Shown: piece after piece, positions 1 to 9,717 of the stretch | Layout of the letters: every line of letters begins with the position of its first letter | Numbering within the stretch: position 1 is the first letter of the stretch | NCBI RefSeq assembly: GCF_007744255.1 | Contig: NZ_CP036267.1 | Coordinates: 124,001 to 188,000, forward strand | Origin: Thalassoglobus polymorphus | Lineage (GTDB): Bacteria; Planctomycetota; Planctomycetia; Planctomycetales; Planctomycetaceae | Reading direction: 5' to 3' | DNA: 64,000 nt | Position numbers and translations under genes: made by a program | Notes under the pieces: generated by a model | Database searches by the model: none | What the model was told of the DNA's origin: nothing | What the model saw: only the letters and a program-made list of their open reading frames with translations

Positions 1-1099
1 ACACATTCGGGTAGATGGTGTCTCTCTTTTCAAAAGGTTCACCGGCAGCACGTTTGATCATGTCGTCATAAGCAAAGCGATAGACATTCGCGAACGCTTC
101 GAAGAACGCTTCCGGATGCCCTCCCGGCAAACGACTCGACGCGGCAGCCAGTTCTGTCGTGAACGGAGCATTGGGATTGCGAGTGTAAACGTGCCACGGT
201 TCGCCGTTTCGGCGAACCATCATTTGATTGGGGTCTTCCTGACGCCAGGAGATCGCTCCTTTGGTTCCGTCGATTTCGATGAACAGATCATTTTCGCGTC
301 CGTGTGAAATCTGGCTGGCGGTGACTGTCGTCAAACCACCATTTTCCATGCGAATCACCGCGTGACCATAGTCGTCCAGCTGACGCCCTTCTTCAAAGAC
401 CTTTAAGGTGCAAGAGACTTCTTCAGGGAGTTCCCCAGTCATGTAGCGGGCGAGGTTATAAGCATGAGTTCCAATATCACCAAAGCCACCGGCAGCTCCA
501 GATTTTGCTGGATCAGCTCGCCAGGCTGCCTGTTTCTGATCTTCGCTTTCCAGCCGGGTTCTCAGCCAGCCTTGAATATAGTTACTGCGGATCGCCTGAA
601 TGACTCCAAGTTCTCCGCCGAGGATCATCTCGCGTGCCTGTCGCACTAACGGATAGCCAGTGTAGTTGTGAGTGAGTGCGAAGACAGATCCCGAAGCTTC
701 GACCAGCTTGACGAGTTCCTCAGCCTGCGCGAGGTCAAACGTCATCGGCTTATCGCAAACAACGTTGAATCCTCTTGCGAGTGCCGCTTTGGCAACTTCG
801 AAGTGAGTATGGTTCGGAGTTGCGATAGAGACGAAGTCAACCCGTTGACCTTCCGGGAGAGCTGCTTCGGTGTCGACCAACTCTTGAAAAGAGCCGTACG
901 CCCGGTCGGGAGAGATGTCGTAAAATGGAGCGGATGCTTTTGCCCGTTCTGGGTTTGATGAAAGCGCACCGGCTACTAACTGTGCACGATTATCTAGAAT
1001 CGCAGCGACATTATGCACACGACCGATAAACGAACCTTGTCCCCCGCCGACGAGGGCCATGTTCAATTTTCGACCCAAAGAACCGTTAATGTGATCCAT
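1..1099 (-). CDS. Gfo/Idh/MocA family oxidoreductase (3' end outside window)
   Basis: Predicted NAD(P)-dependent sugar or inositol oxidoreductase. The reverse strand reads MDHINGSLGRKLNMALVGGG and continues with a Rossmann-type glycine-rich turn (GGGQGSFIGRVH), then the family hallmark CDKPMTFDLAQAEEL (Lys-Pro of the EKP-type motif) and an ALTHNYTGYP stretch typical of the middle of the family. About 366 codons are present and no stop is reached before the window edge, so the C-terminus is missing. The start at 1099 has a good Shine-Dalgarno sequence (GAAGGAAGAA) just upstream. The family acts in the cytoplasm, but members differ in substrate and this one cannot be assigned. It lies upstream of nothing on its strand here; galT follows on the right. 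Confidence 0.9.
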   Translation of the reverse strand, partial: MDHINGSLGRKLNMALVGGGQGSFIGRVHNVAAILDNRAQLVAGALSSNPERAKASAPFYDISPDRAYGSFQELVDTEAALPEGQRVDFVSIATPNHTHFEVAKAALARGFNVVCDKPMTFDLAQAEELVKLVEASGSVFALTHNYTGYPLVRQAREMILGGELGVIQAIRSNYIQGWLRTRLESEDQKQAAWRADPAKSGAAGGFGDIGTHAYNLARYMTGELPEEVSCTLKVFEEGRQLDDYGHAVIRMENGGLTTVTASQISHGRENDLFIEIDGTKGAISWRQEDPNQMMVRRNGEPWHVYTRNPNAPFTTELAAASSRLPGGHPEAFFEAFANVYRFAYDDMIKRAAGEPFEKRDTIYPNV

Positions 1100-1266
1100 G
1101 ATGTTCTTCCTTCAGACTGACTGTTCTCGATGCTTCAGGCCGTGCCCGACCATTCCACTGAGGAACGATTCCGATGATTTCACAGAATACATGTCCAGGA
1201 ATCGCTTCGCAACCTGCCTCACCAGACATCCGAACTGCTGACTCATTCGGTGAGACACAAGGTTTC

Positions 1267-2271
1267 CTACGTGAACGTTAATTCTGTTCCTCGCAAGAAT
1301 TGTGCTGCTTCTTCCGGGGGAACAGTGTTAATGTAAAAACCACTGCCCCATTCGAAACCGGCGACGCGACTCAGGCGAGGGAAGAGTTCAATGTGCCAGC
1401 GAAAGTGTGGCAGGTTTGGGCTCGAAAATGGAGCTGTGTGAAGCACGTAGTTGTAAGGTGGATCATCAAGACCGAGTTCCATTTTCGTGAGAATCGATTT
1501 CATCACAGTTCCTAAATCTTCGACCACCGCTTGCGTGGCTGTCTCGAAGTGGCTGGCCTGTTGACGCGGAACAATCCACGTTTCAAATGGAAATCGACTC
1601 GCATACGGACACATCACGACGAAGTGTTCGGTCTCCATGACAATCCGTTCGCCGGTCGCCAGTTCCTGCTGAATCATGTCTGAAAAGATTGACCGTCCTC
1701 GGTACTTGTAGAACTTTTCAGCGCCGTCGAGCTCTTCCTGAATCGTAATGGGGACGATCGGACTGACGATCAATTGTGAATGGGAATGGTCCAGCGACGC
1801 CCCGGCACGCGCCCCCTTGTTCTTGAAAATCAAGCCATGAACCAAACGGGTATCACGTTTTAGATCGACAAGTCGGTCGTGATACACCCAGAAGACTTCC
1901 CGAATGTTTTCGACACTCAGCCGCGACATATTCTGTTCGCGGTGGGGACACTCCACGATCACTTCATGAGCGCCAATGCCGTTCATCATGTCATAGATAC
2001 CGACGCCCCGTTTGTCGAGTTGTCCTTCGACTGTGACAGCTGGGAATTTGTTCGGGATCACACGAACACGCCACCCCGGTTCGTTGGCTTCACCAGAGTT
2101 TCGGTAAGCCATGATCTCCGGAGTCGTTGCGTCTTCATGTCCCTCCAGAAATGGATCAAAGCTCGTTGTTGAGAGTTCATCCGCATCGCTCACATTCTGG
2201 GGACGCGTCAATCGCTCGGGGGCAATAATGACCCAGCGACCCACAATCGGATCTTTACGAAGTTCCTGCAT
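1267..2271 (-). CDS. galT: galactose-1-phosphate uridylyltransferase
   Basis: Transfers UMP between UDP-glucose and galactose-1-phosphate in the Leloir pathway, in the cytoplasm. The protein of 334 residues opens with [20 protein letters not shown], the usual GalT N-terminus. It contains [15 protein letters not shown] near residue 100 and the catalytic histidine triad motif as HSHSQ at residues 162-166, where many family members have HPHxQ. Length matches bacterial GalT. I chose 2271 because GGAAG lies at the right distance; an upstream in-frame start at 2310 would add 13 unsupported residues. The Pro-to-Ser change inside the HxHxQ motif is common in the broader GalT-like group, so a related nucleotidyltransferase role (for example ADP-glucose phosphorylase) is possible. 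Confidence 0.88.
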   Translation of the reverse strand: MQELRKDPIVGRWVIIAPERLTRPQNVSDADELSTTSFDPFLEGHEDATTPEIMAYRNSGEANEPGWRVRVIPNKFPAVTVEGQLDKRGVGIYDMMNGIGAHEVIVECPHREQNMSRLSVENIREVFWVYHDRLVDLKRDTRLVHGLIFKNKGARAGASLDHSHSQLIVSPIVPITIQEELDGAEKFYKYRGRSIFSDMIQQELATGERIVMETEHFVVMCPYASRFPFETWIVPRQQASHFETATQAVVEDLGTVMKSILTKMELGLDDPPYNYVLHTAPFSSPNLPHFRWHIELFPRLSRVAGFEWGSGFYINTVPPEEAAQFLRGTELTFT

Positions 2272-2550
2272 TCGATCTTCCAGAGAATGATTTACGAAGC
2301 ACACACTCAACGAGTGCGGTTCGCTTCAATGTTGATAATGAATTCAGGCGGGACGAGTACGTTTCACCTGAACACGCTAAACACTCTACCAATCTTAGCC
2401 CGGTGAATTCATGTGCAATGTCAGAATTGGCCGTAAACAGGAAAAACGAGAGATATCAAACGGAATTGATCTCTGTTCAATGGCATTGGAAATGGCATTG
2501 AAAATGTCAGTGGTTGTACAGCAGGGAAGCTGCACATCGAGCAGTGAACC

Positions 2551-4047
2551 CTAATCCATACCCTGCAACTTTTTGATGATCATTTCTCGCACAGCTTTGG
2601 CGTCGGCCCCTTTGGCGACGCGCATGACTTTTCCAATGAGTGCTCCGACAGCCTGTTGTTTCCCGGCTTTGAAGTCTTCGACAGCCTTGGGGCTCTCTGC
2701 AATCGCGGCCTGAATTGCCTCATCGAGAGCACCTGTATCCGAGACGATTTCTAATCCGCGTTCCTGGATGATTTCATCAACTCGCGACAGAGTCAATTCG
2801 CGTTCTTCGTCGGCATCTTCGAGAAGAACTCCTAACACTTCGCGGCCGCTTTTGTTTGTGATTTTCTTATCGACGACTCGCTGAATGATGGTTCCCAACA
2901 ATTCTGAGTGAATTGGGAATTCGCTAATTTCAAACGAACGTTCTTTCATCTCTCGCAGAATATCTTGAGTGACCCAGTTGGCAGCTTGCTTTCCGTCGCG
3001 ACAGACTGCAACAACTTCTTCATAATAGTCCGCCAGATCTTTTCCCTGATTGACGATGACATCGGCATCGTAAGCTGAGAGGCCGAGTTCGTTCTCGAAG
3101 CGACGTCGTCGAGTGGCAGGCGGTTCTGGTAAAGCCGCTTTGATCGCTTCGACTTGTTCTCTCGAAACCGTGACCGGGATCAAATCTGGATCAGGAAAGT
3201 ATCGATAGTCAGAAGCTTCTTCTTTTCCGCGTTGCCCAAAAGTGGCATTTCGATTGGCGTCCCAGCCGCGTGTCTCTTTTGAGACCCCAGGGTCGCCGAG
3301 TTTGCGACCGGTCTCAGCGAAGATTTTCCGCTGACGCTCGGCTTCGTATTCGATTGACGCCTCGACCGCTCGAAAACTGTTGAGGTTTTTCACTTCCACA
3401 ATCGGCGTGGCGACTTTCTCGTCCCCTTCGCCGTAATGCAGGTTCACATTCGCATCGCAGCGCAGCGAACCTTCCTGCATGTTGCAGTCAGAAACGCCCA
3501 GGAAAGTCAGCAACAAATGAAGTTCTTCCAGATACGACTTCGCTTCCGCCGCCGAGCGAATGTCTGGCTCGCTGACAATCTCCAGAAGTGGAGTTCCTGT
3601 TCGATTTAAATCGACCTGGCTATCGTTGCCGCGTCCCGATTCATCGTGAATGTTCTTTCCGGCATCTTCTTCGAGGTGAGCACGGTTGATGCGGATCTTG
3701 CGTCGCGAGCCATCGTCGCTGGTCACTTCCAGCCAACCATCGTGACTGAAGGGGAGGTCGAACTGGCTGATTTGATATCCCTTGGGGAGATCGGGATAGA
3801 AATACTGCTTGCGGTCCCATTTTGTGAATGGAGCAATTTCGCAATTGATCGCGGTCGCGGTGATCAACGACAACCGAAAGGCTTCTTCATTCATGACCGG
3901 CAACGATCCTGGATGACCGAGACAAACCGGGCAGGTTTGCGTATTGGGGGCATCTGGATTGAAGCGGTTTGCACAGCCGCAAAAGATCTTTGATTTTGTT
4001 AATAGCTGAACGTGGACTTCCAGCCCAACGATGAGTGTTTCAGTCAT
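2551..4047 (-). CDS. gatB: Asp-tRNA(Asn)/Glu-tRNA(Gln) amidotransferase subunit B
   Basis: Subunit B of the GatCAB complex, which amidates misacylated Glu-tRNA(Gln) or Asp-tRNA(Asn). The 498-residue protein begins [15 protein letters not shown] and shows the kinase-type signature [18 protein letters not shown], a cysteine zinc site (CGC followed by CPVC), and [10 protein letters not shown]. The C-terminal GatB/YqeY tail ends in [12 protein letters not shown]. The start at 4047 is preceded by GAGGA at ideal spacing; longer in-frame starts at 4059 and 4215 exist but the extra residues look non-coding. gatA and gatC are not adjacent, which is common in planctomycetes. Confidence 0.95.
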   Translation of the reverse strand: MTETLIVGLEVHVQLLTKSKIFCGCANRFNPDAPNTQTCPVCLGHPGSLPVMNEEAFRLSLITATAINCEIAPFTKWDRKQYFYPDLPKGYQISQFDLPFSHDGWLEVTSDDGSRRKIRINRAHLEEDAGKNIHDESGRGNDSQVDLNRTGTPLLEIVSEPDIRSAAEAKSYLEELHLLLTFLGVSDCNMQEGSLRCDANVNLHYGEGDEKVATPIVEVKNLNSFRAVEASIEYEAERQRKIFAETGRKLGDPGVSKETRGWDANRNATFGQRGKEEASDYRYFPDPDLIPVTVSREQVEAIKAALPEPPATRRRRFENELGLSAYDADVIVNQGKDLADYYEEVVAVCRDGKQAANWVTQDILREMKERSFEISEFPIHSELLGTIIQRVVDKKITNKSGREVLGVLLEDADEERELTLSRVDEIIQERGLEIVSDTGALDEAIQAAIAESPKAVEDFKAGKQQAVGALIGKVMRVAKGADAKAVREMIIKKLQGMD

Positions 4048-4207
4048 AGCTTTCCTCATGGCGGTGAATCGCTCGGAGTGTAGTGAACTCCCGGTTTCGA
4101 GACGAGTGATGCTGTTTGAGTCAGGACCGCGAACAAGACAATTGAGATCGTTTTGATTCGCTGGAGGGCAAAAGTCGACGAAATGTTTGAAATGTCTAGA
4201 GTCTATT

Positions 4208-4256
4208 AAGAGCAAATTGCTCTATCGTTGCCCTTGAAAAGCGCATTTCTAGACCT
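4208..4256 (-). repeat. partial copy of interspersed repeat A
   Basis: The + strand reads AAGAGCAAATTGCTCTATCG and continues into a TTGCCCTTGAAAAGCGC stretch. This matches the terminal palindrome and adjacent part of repeat A seen at full length at 25214-25319. The other half of the element is missing. It sits in the divergent spacer between gatB and the SRPBCC gene. Confidence 0.55.
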
Positions 4257-4304
4257 GAAAAGCAGGTTCCACTCACCCAAGAATCACGAAAGTCCCTTGA
4301 GAAA

Positions 4305-4811
4305 ATGAAATTTGAGCAGAATAGAGGCGATGGCTGGGCTTTTGAGGTCGAGCAACGCTTCCATCAATCGCGTTCAGAACTGTTCGAGTATTTCGGTGAT
4401 GCTGGGAATCTGGAGGAGATCACCCCACCTTGGTTGAACTTCCGAATTCTCACACCAGCACCGATTGAAATGTCCGTCGGGACTCTGATTGACTACAAAT
4501 TGAGGCTGCGATTCGTGCCTGTCCGTTGGCGAACGGAAATCCAGGTTTGGGAACCTCCTTACTGCTTCGTCGATTCCCAGTTGCGAGGCCCATACAAGAA
4601 GTGGATTCACGAACATACTTTTGAGGAAATTGATGGAGGAACGTTGATGCGTGATCGAGTGATGTACGACGTCCCCGGCGGGAAACTCATTCACGATCTG
4701 ATCGTGCGTCCAGATCTCGAAAAAATCTTCCATTATCGCCAGATAAAACTTGCTGTCAGGTTCGGCGAGTTCGAGAACACAAGAACCGCCATCGGAGCGT
4801 TGAATGAATAA
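4305..4811 (+). CDS. SRPBCC (START-like) superfamily protein
   Basis: A 168-residue protein of the SRPBCC ligand-binding fold, the COG4276-like type. Evidence is the N-terminal pattern FEVEQRFHQSRSELFEYFGD followed by NLEEITPPWLNFRI, then WEPPYCFVDSQLRGPYKKW and the late helix residues YDVPGGKLIHDLIV. It overlaps the photolyase start by 8 nt (4804-4811), so the two are almost certainly co-translated. SRPBCC genes of this type are often found beside photolyases. A role in handling a ligand or cofactor connected with DNA photorepair is inference; no enzymatic residues can be named. Confidence 0.8.
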   Translation: MKFEQNRGDGWAFEVEQRFHQSRSELFEYFGDAGNLEEITPPWLNFRILTPAPIEMSVGTLIDYKLRLRFVPVRWRTEIQVWEPPYCFVDSQLRGPYKKWIHEHTFEEIDGGTLMRDRVMYDVPGGKLIHDLIVRPDLEKIFHYRQIKLAVRFGEFENTRTAIGALNE

Positions 4812-6285
4812 TGTCCCCGAAAAACGAATTCGCGCGTTGAACAATCACGATGTTAATCCGTCGGGGGATTACATTTTATATTGGATGATTGCGAATCGAC
4901 GCTCGCGTTCGAATTTCTCGTTAGAGCGAGCAGCTGAATGGGCTCAACGACTCGGTAAACCGCTGATTGTCTTTGAAGCAGTTCGCGTAAAATATCGCTG
5001 GGCAAGTGACCGATTACACAAGTTCATTCTACAGGGAATGGCGAATCAACGAGAGTCTTTCAAAAACGCCCCGCTGACTTACTACTGCTACGTCGAGCCT
5101 GAGCCAAACGATGGGAAAGGATTGCTCGAAGAACTCGCTAAGAAAGCATGTGTTGTCGTCACGGATGATTTTCCATGTTTCTTCATCCCAACAATGCTGA
5201 AGGTTGTTTCTCGTCGAGTGAAGGTCAAGTTGGAAGCTGTTGATTCCAACGGACTGTTCCCGATGTCCGCAACAGATCGAGTGTTCACCAAAGCACATTC
5301 GTTTCGACGCTTTCTGCAAAAAGAAATTCTTGAGCATCTTGATAATGTGCCGAACGAAAACTTTTTGAATCAGCTCGATCTCCCGCAGACTGGCGAGGTT
5401 CCCCAGCAGATTCTTTCAAAATGGCCAGAAGCGACTGATCTGACGTTAACTGCCACCGCTGATGTCTTGAAAACTTTTCCCATTGACCATGCGGTAAAGC
5501 CTGCCTCGTTCGATGGAGGAGAAGTCGCAGCTACGAGGACGCTGAAAGAGTTCCTCGACGATGGCTTCGAGCGTTATGCCGATGATCGAAATCATCCCGA
5601 TACCGATGCGAGTAGTCGACTCTCACCCTACTTACATTTTGGACACATTTCGGCTCATACGATTTTTTCTGAAATCGCCGCCCGTGAAGGTTGGACGCCA
5701 GCAAACGTTGCAGAGAAGCCCAACGGGTCGCGTGAAGGTTGGTGGGGAATGTCCGAGCATGCAGAAGGTTATCTTGATGAGGTGATCACCTGGAGAGAAT
5801 TGGGATACAACATGTGTTCCCATGAGTCGAACTACGACAAGTACGAGTCACTTCCCGATTGGGCAAAGACGACGCTGGAGGAGCATCTCCACGATGAACG
5901 GGAGTATGTCTACTCTCTGAGTGAGTTTGAATCAGCAAGCACTCATGATGAAGTCTGGAATGCTGCTCAACGTCAACTTGTGCAAGAAGGCCGCATGCAC
6001 AACTACCTGCGAATGCTCTGGGGAAAGAAGATCTTCGAGTGGAGCGAAACTCCGCGAGACGCCATTCAGATTATGATCGAGCTTAACAACAAGTACGCAG
6101 TCGATGGTCGCAACCCGAACAGTTACTCCGGCATCTTCTGGGTTCTGGGACGATACGATCGTGCCTGGGGGCCCGAGCGAAGTGTCTACGGAAAGATTCG
6201 CTACATGACCAGCGAAAGCACCAAGAGAAAGCTGAAGATGAAGGAGTACCTGAAACGGTACTCCAGTCACTCGAAGCTGTTTTAA
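4804..6285 (+). CDS. phr: class II deoxyribodipyrimidine (CPD) photolyase
   Basis: Light-driven, FAD-dependent repair of cyclobutane pyrimidine dimers. The 493-residue protein matches the class II rather than class I type: an N-terminal antenna-like half (YWMIANRRSRSN, then RWASDRLHKFILQG), then RLSPYLHFGHIS, WRELGYNMC, and the strongly conserved class II C-terminus THDEVWNAAQRQLVQEGRMH, YLRMLWGKKIFEW, NNKYAVDGRNPNSYSGIFW and a final GKIRYM block. It overlaps the upstream SRPBCC gene, giving a two-gene operon. It is convergent with the type III PKS gene, separated by a degenerate copy of repeat A. Confidence 0.93.
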   Translation: MNNVPEKRIRALNNHDVNPSGDYILYWMIANRRSRSNFSLERAAEWAQRLGKPLIVFEAVRVKYRWASDRLHKFILQGMANQRESFKNAPLTYYCYVEPEPNDGKGLLEELAKKACVVVTDDFPCFFIPTMLKVVSRRVKVKLEAVDSNGLFPMSATDRVFTKAHSFRRFLQKEILEHLDNVPNENFLNQLDLPQTGEVPQQILSKWPEATDLTLTATADVLKTFPIDHAVKPASFDGGEVAATRTLKEFLDDGFERYADDRNHPDTDASSRLSPYLHFGHISAHTIFSEIAAREGWTPANVAEKPNGSREGWWGMSEHAEGYLDEVITWRELGYNMCSHESNYDKYESLPDWAKTTLEEHLHDEREYVYSLSEFESASTHDEVWNAAQRQLVQEGRMHNYLRMLWGKKIFEWSETPRDAIQIMIELNNKYAVDGRNPNSYSGIFWVLGRYDRAWGPERSVYGKIRYMTSESTKRKLKMKEYLKRYSSHSKLF

Positions 6286-6312
6286 GTCGCAGCCTGCAGA
6301 GGCTTGCTATAG

Positions 6313-6394
6313 TAAATCCAATACAGGTCTTTTCTTTTTGCCTCGTGGCGAACAGCGATTTTATTGATGAATCGCGTTCTTCACTGAGGCACGA
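6313..6394 (+). repeat. degenerate copy of interspersed repeat A
   Basis: The spacer between two convergent genes contains the repeat A core TGCCTCGTGGCGAACAGC, an A-rich linker, then CGCGTTCTTCACTGAGGCAC, in the same order and spacing as the intact copy at 9263-9366. The terminal TAGAGCA sequences have decayed, although GAGCATGAAGATGCTCT lies just to the right. Confidence 0.7.
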
Positions 6395-6466
6395 AAAGTA
6401 TTGAGCATGAAGATGCTCTCAGCGGGCTTGCCGAGATGCAAACTGCCCGCGAAATTCAAGCTTTCG

Positions 6467-7606
6467 TTAAGCCGCGATGTCTTGCGGATCTGTATTGGCG
6501 ACACCGGCTGCAGCTTTCCCGATGAGTGTCGCTTCAATTGTGAGGCCGGGGCCAAATGCAATTGCAACACATGGGAGTTCTGCATTTCGTTTTCGCAAAC
6601 GATCAAGGATGAACAGAACCGTTGGCGAGGACATGTTTCCTACGTCAGAGAGAACATCCCAGCTGTCCTGAATGTCTTGCCGGGTAATCCCGAGTGACGC
6701 ACTGGCAGCTTCGAGAATCTTTGGTCCACCCGGATGAATTGCCCAGGAGCGGATGTCTGAGAGCTTCATGCCCGACTCGTTCAACCAACCTTTGACCCAA
6801 TCTCCCAGCTTGTCTTCAATGAGTAAAGGGACCTTCGTCGAGAGGCGAATGTCGAGTCCTTGATCTCCGAAGGCGACTCGCAAATTGTCGCGTTCGTTAT
6901 TGAGTAAGTACCCACGACTCAAATCGACTTGCCAGTCTGAAGTCGGTCTTGATGTTCCGACAACGGCAGCTGCTCCGTCTGCGAAAATCGCATTTGTCAC
7001 GAGCTTCTTCGGCATCGGCTGCAAGTCGTAATGGGCACTGCAAATTTCGAGTGAAACCATCAATACCACTGCGTCGGTTTCGGAACTTGCGAAGGCGTTG
7101 GAAACTCGCAGTCCGTTCATCGCTGCCTGGCACATCATCATGCCGACATTGGTTCGCTCAACGTGTTTGGAGAGCCCAATCGATTCGATAAGGGCTGAGT
7201 CAAAACCTGGAGCCGAACCGGCGGTACTGGAGACCGTAACCAGATGAGTCACATCTGCTGCAGACAAGCCTGCTTCCTCGAGTGCTTTCAATGCAGCTTC
7301 AGCGGCGAGTGGGCCGGCAGCTTTGTCGACCAGCTGGAGACGGTGAAACGTTCCCGGACCGCCATTTGAGCGAATTTCGTCTGCTTCCTGATTCGCAATC
7401 TCAGCTTTAGAAAGCAAATTTTTCAGCATGATTGGATCATGGACAACGTGACGTTGCTGAATTGTTGTCTTGGGATACAACCGGCTGAGGGTGTCAATCA
7501 GTTCGGGATGACCTTCGGCAAGTAGCTGCGCGATTCGGAGGGACTCGTCTTGAGTGACAGTTGTTTCAGGGAGTGCGGTCCCCATTCCCAGAATTGATAG
7601 TGGCAT
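6467..7606 (-). CDS. type III polyketide synthase (chalcone/stilbene synthase family)
   Basis: A 379-residue homodimeric condensing enzyme expected to elongate an acyl-CoA starter with malonyl-CoA, without an acyl carrier protein. The catalytic triad is visible: Cys159 in VGMMMCQAAMNGLR, His291 in WAIHPGGPKILEA and Asn324 in LSDVGNMSSPTVLF. The C-terminus has the family GFGPG loop as AFGPGLTIE. The start at 7606 has GAGGA upstream; a longer in-frame start at 7684 lacks support. No methyltransferase, oxidoreductase or transporter partner is next to it, so the product (alkylresorcinol, pyrone or other) cannot be named. A 7-bp inverted repeat lies about 180 nt upstream. Confidence 0.88.
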   Translation of the reverse strand: MPLSILGMGTALPETTVTQDESLRIAQLLAEGHPELIDTLSRLYPKTTIQQRHVVHDPIMLKNLLSKAEIANQEADEIRSNGGPGTFHRLQLVDKAAGPLAAEAALKALEEAGLSAADVTHLVTVSSTAGSAPGFDSALIESIGLSKHVERTNVGMMMCQAAMNGLRVSNAFASSETDAVVLMVSLEICSAHYDLQPMPKKLVTNAIFADGAAAVVGTSRPTSDWQVDLSRGYLLNNERDNLRVAFGDQGLDIRLSTKVPLLIEDKLGDWVKGWLNESGMKLSDIRSWAIHPGGPKILEAASASLGITRQDIQDSWDVLSDVGNMSSPTVLFILDRLRKRNAELPCVAIAFGPGLTIEATLIGKAAAGVANTDPQDIAA

Positions 7607-7779
7607 AATTTCCTCAACGACAAAATGCGTTCTTCGATGGATTGGCCAAACAGCAGTTGCAGAGCGTCTACAAAGCAAGACCAAGAAGCACAGACTGAAT
7701 TCTCGTCAATGCGCGTCAGCTGCTTGAAAGAATGCGAAGAGGTTTCATCGAAAATTCGGAGAGGATGTGATTAACCTGT

Positions 7780-7801
7780 TACGACAGTCGCAATTGTCGT
7801 A
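7780..7801. promoter_or_regulatory. inverted repeat upstream of the type III PKS
   Basis: TACGACA at 7780-7786 and TGTCGTA at 7795-7801 form a perfect 7-bp inverted repeat around an 8-nt centre. It lies between the end of the PQQ protein gene and the start of the PKS gene. It could be an operator for the PKS or a weak hairpin; there is no T-tract, so a factor-independent terminator is unlikely. Confidence 0.35.
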
Positions 7802-7892
7802 GTAGTGATCAGATTTTCGACATTTGCGACTCGCGTCTTTCATGCAATTTTACACAGCAATCAATCGAGCGAGTCGCACTTTGTCGGTTGTA

Positions 7893-9200
7893 TTAGTTAT
7901 CAGACTGGCTCGGTGTCTCAGCGATACAGTACACATATTCCTGACGTGCTTCACCAGTTTGTTGGGCGACACGTATGAAAATTTGTCCGCCGCAAATTGC
8001 AGGCGTCGAGAAACAAACATTTTCAAGATTGTTTTTCGAAACAAGTGTGAACTCATCTGGAGAGGCCTCGAAGATGAACGATTCACTCGCCTCATTCGAA
8101 ACATAAATCAAGTTTCCGACCAAGACGGGCGAGGATGAAAATGTTCCGCCGAGACGGCCTTTCCAGACCTCTTTACCAGTGGCTGCATTCCAGCACATGG
8201 CAACTCCGGCATCGGTGACGCCGTACAAGTACCCATCTTTAATGAGTAAGGAGGGGACATAAACTCGTACGCCATTCTCCCATTCCGTTTTTCCTGATCC
8301 ATCAGTTCGGACGGCAGCGACATGGTTCTTCGGGTAGCCGCCGGTCGTGTAAATCAGGTCTCCATTAGTCACTGTCGATGTGACGCACTCTGTCGTTGCG
8401 CCTTCGATTTCCCAGTTCTCTTTCCCGGTGAGTGGATCAAGACTCGTCACCAGATCACAGCCGATCATGATCAGCTGCACTTTGCCCGAGGTTTCCATGA
8501 TGACTGGTGAAGGGTAGTTTGGAGTTTCGGGACGGTCGCGTTTCCAGACGACTTCGCCTGTCTCTCGGTTCAAACCGGCAATCGCTCCTCCGGACTTATT
8601 GTCAGCGACGACAATCACGAGTTGTTCATGGATGACGGGAGACGAACCGAATCCCTGATGGACAACATAGTCAGAGATTTTCCGCTGCCATAAAATTTCA
8701 CCTTCAAGCGACAGTGCCGATGTGTACATGGCGTCATCGTTCAGGAAGTTGATAAACAATCGCTCGCCATCACAGGCAGGTGTCGAGGAGGCTTGTGTCC
8801 CTTTTTTGTTTCGTGGAAGAACTGCATGACCCTGATGGACTACCGTTTCCCACTCGATCTCTCCTGTCTTTCGATTCAGGCAAAGCAGCGATCGCGTTTC
8901 CTTTTCGTCGACAGATGTTGCTAAGTAAACGTGTTCCCCAACGACAATCGGCGAGCCATGCCCTTTTCCCGGGATCGCCTTCTTCCAGGCGATGTTGGTT
9001 TTCTCATCCCATTTGACAGGCGCCTTCTGATCGGGTGAAGCATGTCCATCCCCATTTGGTCCCCGCCAGGAGGGCCAATCTGCTGAGGCCGGCTGGCGAA
9101 CTTTTTGTGCAGTTCGTGTAGTCGGTGCTTCTGCTTGAAGCTGTGAAAATGCGAAGAGTCCCTGGGAGACAACCACAGCTAGAATGAGATTTCGGTTCAT
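7893..9200 (-). CDS. secreted PQQ-like beta-propeller repeat protein
   Basis: A 435-residue exported protein. An N-terminal signal peptide (NRNLILAVVVSQGLFAFSQL, then QAEA) is followed by WPSWRGPNGDGHASPD, the typical opening of planctomycete PQQ-binding-like proteins. Repeated blades have the form W(K/E)...(L/I)xRxTGExxW, for example LNRKTGEIEWE, LNRETGEVVWKRD, LDPLTGKENWE and WNAATGKEVWKG. Genuine PQQ-dependent dehydrogenase catalytic residues are not evident, so this may be a scaffold of BamB/YncE type rather than an enzyme. The ATG at 9200 is used in preference to the TTG before it. Repeat A lies upstream of the start. Confidence 0.85.
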   Translation of the reverse strand: MNRNLILAVVVSQGLFAFSQLQAEAPTTRTAQKVRQPASADWPSWRGPNGDGHASPDQKAPVKWDEKTNIAWKKAIPGKGHGSPIVVGEHVYLATSVDEKETRSLLCLNRKTGEIEWETVVHQGHAVLPRNKKGTQASSTPACDGERLFINFLNDDAMYTSALSLEGEILWQRKISDYVVHQGFGSSPVIHEQLVIVVADNKSGGAIAGLNRETGEVVWKRDRPETPNYPSPVIMETSGKVQLIMIGCDLVTSLDPLTGKENWEIEGATTECVTSTVTNGDLIYTTGGYPKNHVAAVRTDGSGKTEWENGVRVYVPSLLIKDGYLYGVTDAGVAMCWNAATGKEVWKGRLGGTFSSSPVLVGNLIYVSNEASESFIFEASPDEFTLVSKNNLENVCFSTPAICGGQIFIRVAQQTGEARQEYVYCIAETPSQSDN

Positions 9201-9262
9201 CAAAGATTCACTTTCAATCAGCCGGGAAGAGCAACTCGGCTCACGGCAAAGAATGTCAAAAT

Positions 9263-9366
9263 TAGAGCATTTTTCGAATTGGTGTTCGCGTCCTGCCTCG
9301 TGGCGAACATTAATTTCACTGGTGAAACGCGTTCTTCACGGACACATGGGAGAGCAAACTGCTCTA
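9263..9366 (+). repeat. interspersed repeat A, intact copy
   Basis: A 104-nt element that begins TAGAGCATTTTTCGAATTGG and ends GAGAGCAAACTGCTCTA. The core CTGCCTCGTGGCGAACA and the block GGTGAAACGCGTTCTTCACG are shared with the copies at 21279, 25214, 37233, 40628 and 48296. The ends are inverted repeats (TAGAGCA/TGCTCTA), and the right end is itself a palindrome. It codes for nothing. Confidence 0.85.
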
Positions 9367-9717
9367 AACACGAGATCATTATTGCATCAATGAGGGTGGA
9401 TTCCAATCTTCACCCTCTTTTCACACTGCAAATGTTGCGTTCGAGAGTTGGTGGACGGAATTTCATGAGATTTCCTTCTCTCCTCGCAATCGACGAGGTC
9501 GACAAATTGAACACTCAACAACAACTTTGAAGCGTTGGCACTGGATAAAGAAACTCTGCTTGGCTGCTCGGGACAATGGTCCCGAGCTACGAGTTATGTT
9601 GAGCACTCCTGCAGGTCGTTTTCGTCACTTCCTCACTTTTGTTGCCAGCTTGCCATGAGGCAGAATGTGTGAAGCAAGCATTGGCTTTGCTTCAGAGTCG
9701 GGCTCGCGATAGCTGGG
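9367..9717. other. intergenic spacer with a 9-bp hairpin
   Basis: No gene is visible. The one structure is a perfect 9-bp hairpin, GCTCGGGAC (9566-9574), loop AATG, GTCCCGAGC (9579-9587), without a T-tract. The GGGAC/GTCCC core resembles the hairpin at 48404-48437. It lies upstream of the PQQ gene and beyond the stop of the membrane protein gene. Confidence 0.4.

Noticed and set aside
4804-6285. Photolyase of class I or a cryptochrome
   Set aside because: The C-terminal blocks (DEVWNAAQ, DGRNPNSYSG) are those of class II CPD photolyases.
6467-7606. Condensing enzyme called FabH (KAS III)
   Set aside because: The AFGPGLTIE end and the Cys-His-Asn spacing with HPGG fit type III PKS rather than the FabH motif set.
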